Source: Linnemannia schmuckeri
Taxonomy: Eukaryota > Mortierellomycota > Mortierellomycetes > Mortierellales > Mortierellaceae
Length of the DNA: 64,000 nucleotides
Reading direction: 5' to 3'
Assembly (NCBI GenBank): GCA_029449235.1
Contig: JANATG010000002.1
Span: 744,001-808,000, forward strand
Part shown: positions 57,401 to 64,000 of the stretch, one piece after another
How positions within the stretch are numbered: the first letter of the stretch is position 1
Layout: each line of letters opens with the position of its first letter
Made by a program: the position numbers and the translations under genes
The notes under the pieces: model-generated
Seen by the model: only the letters and a program-made list of their open reading frames with translations
Databases searched by the model: none
Told to the model about the DNA's origin: nothing

Positions 57401-58604
57401 AGAAAGCGATAGACCAGGTACCATGTGGCGACTCTTTTACCTCTTCTCATCATTGTTGCTTAGAAATGTTTTGCACAGGGAACTAAGAACTCTCTCTTCA
57501 TTTTTGTTTGAACGATAGATCATTATACCAGCAGTCAGTTGTACTGCATTATCCTCTTACCCTACGGAGGAATCGATCTGGAGCACTGTTCGTTGACAAA
57601 CTGGCGGCAAGCATGGACGGTCTTGACACAAGTGGCGGCGTCGCTCGAGTCAAAGGAACAGGCACCGTTTTGGTTTGAGCACAGAGATCTTCATTGGGGA
57701 AACATTCTTGTCAAGGGTACCAAGCAGAAACAGATTGTTTTTTCTAGACGAGACCTTCAGCAGGAAGCACTATCTTCTTTGTCGCTACTGCCGTCGCGTC
57801 ATCGCTCAGATGATCCTCATCTGTTCAGGAATATCCCGACGTTTGGAATTGTTGTCCAGATGATTGATTTTACGCTCGCCCGCGTCCAAGGAGGTAAACT
57901 TAACCTTCGTTGCTTTGACGTGGATGTGTAACATTGACGACCCGTAGTCGTCTTTGTAGGAAGTAAGGGTTCCAATTATTTATTTTTGCTTTCTCGACAT
58001 TGTTTTTTGACTGCGCTAGACAAAGGCAACTTGATCTACATGGATTTGGAAAAGGACGAGGATCTATTCAAGGGCCAAGGTGATTACCAGTTTGACATCT
58101 ACCGCAAGATGCGCCGTCAGATTGGCAAGGACTGGACCGTCTCCTGTCCTAAAACAAATCTTTTTGTAAGTGCCTCACTTTTATGTGGTTCTTTTTCTCA
58201 AAAAAAAAAAAAAAAAAAAAAAAAAACCGATCTTTCTAAGCAATCTTTTAACAACATTCTCTTGTTTTGCTCAATTTTTTGACTAGTGGTTGCATTATAT
58301 CGCGGACAAGTTACTGAACGAAAAAGATCTCAAAGAACCAAAACCAAACTCCTACGCCCACCCTCCCAAGACTACTTCCAGTCTGTATACCAACAAGCGT
58401 ACGTCCATATCAATGTCAACAACTTTGGCCGTCGCGTCTGTTCCAGACTCGAGAACCCAAGAAGAACAGCTCGAAGGGTGGTGCTATGAACGTGTCCTGG
58501 CCATCTCGGAAATGAACCTTGACGGGCTAGATCCTTCAGGCCAAACGCCCTCCGGGATGGTGCTAGACCAGCTTCTCTTTGAACCACCTTCCTGGCTTAC
58601 ATAG
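54425..58604 (+). CDS. HASPIN: haspin, histone H3 Thr3 kinase
   Basis: Atypical nuclear protein kinase that phosphorylates histone H3 at Thr3 in mitosis and recruits the Aurora B complex. Five exons, 54425-57213, 57326-57417, 57519-57893, 58020-58165 and 58287-58604, give 1239 aa. The N-terminal half is long and disordered, with the haspin-typical early motif KTYGGRRRR (about 20-30), acidic patches and a Gln/Pro-rich stretch (about 665-700). The kinase domain occupies about 780-1239: IGEASYSEVY loop, VVKGRYPKAFLSAWDRF, YGGIDLEHC, catalytic EHRDLHWGN (HRD 1015-1017), and MIDFTLAR, where haspins have D-[FY]-T instead of DFG. FKGQGDYQFDIYRKMR and the final helices are also haspin-specific. An ATG two codons on (54431) could be the actual start. 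Fourth-intron poly(A) of 27 nt noted. Stop lies 304 bp from that of convergent RBX1. Confidence 0.94.
58200..58226. repeat. poly(A) tract, 27 nt
   Basis: Homopolymer inside the last intron of the haspin gene. Confidence 0.9.
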
Positions 58605-58908
58605 ACGATCATGATGATCACCATAAAAAACCTTTTTTCCGTCAACATAAAATCCAGTAGTGAGAGAGTGTTGGTTGTTTGGCGCATTTATTTTTGCAAT
58701 GGGGGGGTGTGATTTTTTTGTCTTTTTTGAATTCTGTTTTTTTATGGGGCTAAGAAGGATTGGACTGAGAGATTCTCCTGCACTGATGCTCTTCGTCACT
58801 GGTATTTCCAACTGCTGCCATCGTCAGGTTTTCAAGTTCCCTAGTTTCGTTTTTCTTCCGAGAAAAAGGAGCCAAAAGTCTTTGATTGTTGTTGATGGTA
58901 TGCTGGAT

Positions 58909-60316
58909 TTACTGTCCGTACTTCTGGTACTCCCATTCTCTGTTGTCCAGTGGGCACACTTGACGTGTCTTGAGCCATCTCGAGATGCAGTGGAAGTGGA
59001 ATGCGTGCTAATTGATCATAACAAAAGGAAGGAGATAATATAAGGGGAGGGTTAGTGAGCTGAATGTAGCAAAAACAACCTTGGTGCGGACATAAGCGTC
59101 AAGATACGACAAAATCGGTATTGGAGAGGTTTGTTGTCCTGGTATGGCTTTCTTACATTGCAGATTCCCCAAGCGACGGTGCACTCCTCACTTGTAGCAG
59201 AGGCCTGATTAGCCTGGCACGAGATACCTATTTGATCATAATATTACAAAACGAGCAAGGATTCGATTAGTACTCTTAATTAGACACCAAGAGTTCCCGG
59301 TGCACATACAACGAATGACGGTTCACATATGACAAATGACGGTCCAAGAGCGAAAAAAAAAGTGAAGACGCAACAGGGTGATAATTTGATTGCTCGAGAA
59401 AGGGCGGAATAAGGGGCACATACAAAGATCCATGATGTGGTTGCGGCAAATAGCACAGTTATCGACGACAATATCTATATCATAATTGAAGAGAAACAGA
59501 AAAGACGGTCAGTATGAAGAGCCAGCGTTAAAGCAAAGAAGTGGCACAGTCGGCATGGTCCGCAGCACAACTTGGGACTCGGTGGCAAGTAAGAAAAAAT
59601 ACAAAAATTGAACAAAAGCGACATACCCCAAGCCCAGAGAGCAACGGCGTTCCACTAGCAGAGTCCGAGTAAGCAAGAAACAGGAATGGGAAGCTGGTTG
59701 TTAGTTGTCGTTTCTCTCATCAAGTTGTTTGTTCCTGAATGTCGTGAGTCTTCGGGGAAGGTCATGACAATCAGTCCTGAAGGCTCAAAAACATGGAGTG
59801 GTGGTAAACAACTTCCAAGTGATGCCTCTTGTTTCTGACTGATTTCTATTGTACTTCGCTTTGATGTACAATATAAAAAAACCGAGCTGTTTGGTCGATG
59901 ATTCACTCTGGTCCTGAGAAAAAGGATCCGGATGCGATCGCTTTGTGTGTGCGTACTTGGTTGCCATGCAGCACTGCCCACGTAACAGACAAAATAAGAA
60001 GTGCGGCGCAGGTCCGTCCAAAAACCTTCGCAATCGTCACCAGCTAAAAATGTGCCTTGCTTGTTATATCCTGGCGATGAAAAAAAGATCCTGCCAACAA
60101 CTCCCTAGTTTAACCTGTTTGGTTCCTGTGTCTCCCGTTATAGCTGCACGCAAGAAAAGTAATAGTAGCGTGTGCTGAACTGAGGTGGTCTCGCTGATTT
60201 ACCTTCTTGACCTCGAAACGTTTCTTGCCGCTAGCATCCTTACCGGCCTTGGCCTTGCCGGCCTTGACCTCTGTTGTCTGGGAGTCGACCTCCATAGGCT
60301 CGTCAATGTCTGCCAT
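58909..60316 (-). CDS. RBX1: RBX1/ROC1 RING subunit of cullin ligases
   Basis: RING-H2 protein that recruits E2 enzymes to SCF and other cullin-RING ubiquitin ligases. Five small exons: 60316-60203, 59654-59627 (28 nt), 59474-59424 (51 nt), 59227-59157 and 59007-58909, total 363 nt, 120 aa (human RBX1 is 108). The first exon gives a variable N-tail (MADIDEPMEVDSQTT) then KKRFEVKK. The next exons spell WNAVALWAW, DIVVDNCAICRNHIMDLC, ISCQANQASATSEECTVAWG and ICN, and the last exon HAFHFHCISRWLKTRQVCPL to the YGQ stop. All Zn-binding Cys/His of the RING-H2 are present, and the cullin-binding beta strand (FEVKKWNAVALWAWD) is intact. Every junction is in phase. The exons are too small to stand out as open frames, so the gene is easily missed. 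It is convergent with haspin. Confidence 0.95.
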
Positions 60317-60898
60317 TGTTATTGTTTTGTGCTGTGTTTGCTGGTGGTTAATTGTTGTTGAGTTGAGCTGAGTCGGGTTGGGCTGAAGAGAAGAATGAGG
60401 AGGCGCGGTTACAGGAGAAAGAAAAAGAAGCGGATGGCAAAGAAGAAGAAAGACAGGTCCAAAGAAGGGACTCGAAGGGTCGAAATAAGAGAGGGGCGAC
60501 GCGTTGGACTTCGTTTCTGTGACATTTCTGTGTACGTAAAAAAATTGATGGACGTAGAAATATCATTTTTGCCTTTTGCCACCAACTTGCAGCAATCATT
60601 ACTTTGTAACCACTTCACAAAGAAAAACACTTTTCAAGCAAAAAGGTGGGTTGAACAAGAGACTCAATAGGGTCCCATAGCTTTATGATAAACAGCGCTT
60701 GAGAGGGGTGTAAGAAAAGAAACCAAAACTGGTCAGTGTGTATGTGGGGTGTGTGAGGGGGTGTGGATGTAACTGTGTGTTTTTGTATATGTGCTGGCAA
60801 AAGGCCACGGTACTAGACCACCAACTTGGTAATAACCAGGACCGAACATATTTGTCAGACATCGTCTTCTTCGTCTGGAGTAGTCCTGCTTTCTCGGG

Positions 60899-61921
60899 TT
60901 AAAGACTGTCGTCCGAAATCTGCCTCTCCAGGATCTCATGTCGTATATTGAACGCTTCGTTGACAATCTAGTAACACAACGCAGTAGAGGGATAAAGCAG
61001 AGTTAATATCCAGGTCATCCATTCCGGTTGCAGAAGATCAATCGATAAACACAGTAACTCAAAGAAGAAAAAGTGGAATTCGTTTCGTACCTGATCCATA
61101 TCCAGGGGAGGTAACCGCATCAACATTGTCCTGATCTCAGACTGCTCCAGCTCCTCCAAGTTCTCCTTGAGGTGTCTCAGGACCGCAAGGCAAAAGAATG
61201 GATGCAGCTCGATCCAGTCGGGAACTGCAAAGTACGTATCCCACAACCTCATCGTGTTCTCTAATGAGAGCTCCCTTGAAAGAACAAACTGGAGAGCTGA
61301 TGCAGCCCACTCCTTGATGTCGACCTCCTCCTCCTCAAAGTAACTGTACAAATCCGGGATGCATGTCCTGAAAAGTGTCATGAAGCTGGCAACCGACTCG
61401 TTGATGCTTCGACTGCTGAAATGGTCATCTAATATGATATGCGGACCAAATGCAAAAAAGATAAAGTAAGTACCAGTGCCGTGTAAAGAGACTCGATTGT
61501 GTCGCAGGACCACACTGCGTAGCTAATTCCACATATATACACGAGGGAGGATGTGCAGCAAATGGAAAAGACGCCACATACCAAGGGTATTAATCATTTT
61601 CTCAAAGCAAAGGAAGGCATCACATTCCCGCTTGACGGAATAGATAAAGGGTGCGCAGAGGTTGACCATGGCAGGATAATATTCGACCCTGTGGTTATGA
61701 TTGCAGTAGGCGCTGATGACATCCTCAAAGAGGCGAGGCATGTTGCGGCTGGACTCGATGTTGGTCTTGCGAAGATACCGCGAGATCTCGCCACGGACAC
61801 GCTTGGTCATCTCGTTAGGGTCCTTGTCAATCAGCTCATACTCCTGCAGCTTTTGCTTCTGGGTCGAGATTTCCTTGGATCGGTCGGCCTCTTGAATGCC
61901 AAGCAGGTATAACCAAACCTC
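60899..61921 (-). CDS. TBC-domain (Rab-GAP-like) protein, C-terminal part
   Basis: C-terminal 248 residues of a TBC-domain protein in three exons, 61921-61582, 61428-61091 and 60967-60899. It reads EVWLYLLGIQEADRSKEI at the start, then KRVRGEISRYLRKTN, FEDVISAYCNHNHRVEYYP, CFEKMINTL, FMTLFRTCIPDLYSYF, MRLWDTYFAVPDW and ends at IVNEAFNIRHEILERQ. TBC proteins usually stimulate GTP hydrolysis by Rab GTPases using an arginine finger (IxxDxxR) and a glutamine finger (YxQG). Here the first is GEISRYLR, with the Arg kept. The second position reads EYYPAMVNL, without the glutamine, so classical dual-finger catalysis is questionable. The 5' exons lie at or beyond 62.3 kb and could not be joined in phase with confidence. 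It ends 583 bp before the RBX1 start, same strand. Confidence 0.85.
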
Positions 61922-64000
61922 CTATTTGAGACAAAGAAAAGAAAAGAAAAAAAGAACGAATAGAAAAAGGACATGGTCACGTTAGCACTGATAATATATC
62001 GAGTGAGCATTCTTCATGCGGCCCAGGGTAATTGTTCGTCCCATTCGTCTCCCTCATCTCACACGATAACCCTTTGTGAACAATCGCACTCTTTCACACT
62101 CACAACAAACATACACAAACACAAACACACACCCACGACACCACGTCGTCTGCCTGCAGCAGCCCAAGAACCTTATAGAGCCAGGCCAATCACACACCAA
62201 CGCCCATCAAAACAAAGAAAAAGATATATAATCTAAAAAAAAAGGTGGGGATGGAATACTAGACAACCAATAACCGCATAATCAAAGGCATAAGAAAGAA
62301 AGGCGAGAACTGAGCATCTAAGAGCGCAACGGAAGTAATGTTCAAAAAAGGGAATGAGCACACCTGACGGTGCTTGAGGAGAGTGAAAAAGAGAATAAAA
62401 AAAACCGTCTTCAGTGAACTCTAGTCAAGCGGGGGTAGAGATTGAAGCGGGTTGTTGGTTGAAAAATACCCGTTACAAAATTGCCATCTGAGGCAGGAGA
62501 GAGTTGAGGGGAGGACAGACGACAGGGAAGGAGGGAAAGGTCAAGTGGAGGGGGAGTTTACAAAAAAAAAACAGGGTTCCTGCATCGACAGCAAAAATCC
62601 AATAGGGATCGAGGGTTTGCGCACACGGTGGCCACGATCGTTAGCCCTGCCCTTGTGTCCCTTTGTCAACATGCACCTCACGACCGATTAAGATTCAAGG
62701 GAGATATCTCTCTGTCTGCGATCCAAACAACGGGATGGACAGGACCAAGCAGAATGTGGAAAAAAAAACACCAGAAGGCAAAAAAGTGTACTCGGCATGC
62801 CTTTTTTTGTGATGAGGATTGCTTGCTTGTCCTTGTCTGCCGACTCAATTGGGAGGATACGCAAGCCCAACAAAGAACGGGGGGGGAATGAAGAAAAAAG
62901 TGGTTTGGCAAGCAGAAGTGGGGAGGAGGACTGGAGGTCCACACACTTATACAAAACACACACAAAATCCACACATTTTTAGGAGGAATAAGAAAATCAT
63001 AAGACAAAACAAATAGCAATAACTACAGGAACAAGGGAAAAGGGGTAGAAATTCGCATCGTGTAGTGGTCTCGTCCACTTCAAGAGCAATTGTGAGAAGG
63101 TCAGGAAAAAAGAAATGAGAAAGAAAAAAGGGCCAAACGCAAACAACATACCAAAAACTGAAGACCAACCAAACTGCTGGAAGATCAATTGACACCGCTT
63201 TCGCATACACACGACACACGATAGCAACAGCGAGAAGGTACCTCCAACAAAATACTGAGACACCCCTTTGTTCTTCATCTTCTTGGCCATGGTCATTTTC
63301 CTTTCAACTGCACCATCGAAAGGATGAAAAAACAGAAGGCCGAACAACAACACATAAACAATAGGAGTGTTTGTATCCTTTGTCAACCTTTTATGCTTGA
63401 CGAATCCTGCGCCTACTCACTTGTTTTGGCCATTGCCTTGTCTTTCGTTGTTTTCCTTACTCTCTTTTACCCCCTCTTCTCATCTCATTGCAAACGATAC
63501 AAAATAACCCGTTCAGAATGGGCCGCGACCATCTTTTTTTTCTTTACTTTGAGGTAAGGAAAAGGTGGAATGTGGGGATAAAGAGCACGCGAGCAAAAAC
63601 TAAATAAAAGGCGAGAGCGATAGAGATAGATGCGTATGTGTATGTTGATATTGAGAGGCTAGCCTGGTGCCCTGCCTTTACCTTGCCTTTGCCTAATGTC
63701 TTCCTTTCCTTCTTTTTTTGTCTCTTCCCTCCCCTTTGCTCTCTTACTCTTGGGCGTGCGTGACACGAACGACGACTGACCGATCCGTGTGTGTCCACAA
63801 TACAAAGCCAAAGGAGAAACGCGCATTATTTCTTTTTTTGTTTGAATAAAAAAAGCACACCCCGCAACAATTTACAAAGGCCTGCCTTATGGCTACACAA
63901 AGAAACAACAGAGAAGGAAATCCGACGGAAACTGACTGACTACGAAAAATAAGAAAAAAAAAAGATCATAATGTTTTTCTTACCCCTCGAACCTCTCTCG
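61922..64000 (-). other. 5' part of TBC gene, exons unresolved
   Basis: Between the firm TBC exon and the window edge. Plausible pieces are LLKHRQ before a GTGTGC near 62363-62385, and MAKKMKNKGVSQYFVGG at 63290-63242 before GTACCT. A possible exon also runs off the edge (64000-63984) before GTAAGA. Phases of these pieces do not agree in any combination I could find. The rest is purine- or AC-rich DNA with CA-repeat stretches near 62.1 kb and 62.94 kb. Confidence 0.35.

Noticed and set aside
1..64000. tRNA genes, rRNA genes, CRISPR arrays and intact transposons
   Set aside because: Scanning by eye found no B-box with a matching cloverleaf, no repeat-spacer array and no transposase or reverse-transcriptase motif. 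A tRNAscan or repeat-library search would be decisive.

Overview
The window looks like nuclear DNA of an early-diverging filamentous fungus, most likely Mortierellomycota (Mortierella/Linnemannia/Podila type). Genes carry several short GT-AG introns, 5' leaders are CT-rich, intergenic DNA holds many long A/T homopolymers, and there are remnants of a Crinkler-type NTPase gene and a Sel1-repeat gene, families that are expanded in those fungi. The lineage is inferred from style and gene content; no marker gene settles it.

Layout. 0.7-2.9 kb: siderophore-iron-type MFS transporter (-). 2.9-7.5 kb: no gene I can support. 7.56-10.4 kb: arrestin-fold protein (+). 11.7-14.5 kb: GABA/amino-acid permease (+) whose frame needs a 4-nt microexon. 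14.9-21.5 kb: a 1211-aa Kin4-type protein kinase (-) with a 2.37-kb first intron and a C-terminal KA1 domain split by an insertion. 21.5-28.2 kb: gene-poor, strongly purine- or pyrimidine-biased DNA. 28.2-29.1 kb: Ser-rich hypothetical protein (+). 30.4-33.5 kb: membrane-anchored class 3 lipase (+). 33.6-37.9 kb: decayed Sel1-repeat and Crinkler genes plus a partial second Crinkler copy. 39.9-41.8 kb: Ecl1-type zinc-binding protein (+). 42.2-44.3 kb: alpha/beta hydrolase (+). 44.4-45.7 kb: ECHDC1-like ethylmalonyl-CoA decarboxylase (-). 46.9-47.3 kb: divergent two-unit ubiquitin locus broken by a nonsense codon. 48.9-53.0 kb: three paralogous small secreted cysteine-containing proteins, one on - and a tandem pair on +. 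54.4-58.6 kb: haspin kinase (+). 58.9-60.3 kb: RBX1 RING protein (-), split into five small exons. 60.9 kb to the edge: TBC-domain protein (-), N-terminus unresolved.

Intron-exon models were assembled by hand from GT/AG sites, reading phase and conserved protein motifs. The summed coding length of each complete model is divisible by three. The most interesting material is the small-secreted-protein cluster (shared 5'UTR introns, duplicated promoter blocks, and a GCGGCG element also found upstream of the iron transporter), the damaged ubiquitin locus with reciprocal K48R/K63R units, the 4-nt microexon, and the TBC protein without the usual glutamine finger. The genes do not form a pathway; haspin, RBX1, the Kin4-type kinase and the TBC protein are ordinary cell-cycle, ubiquitin and trafficking genes beside a more variable accessory segment (33.6-53 kb).
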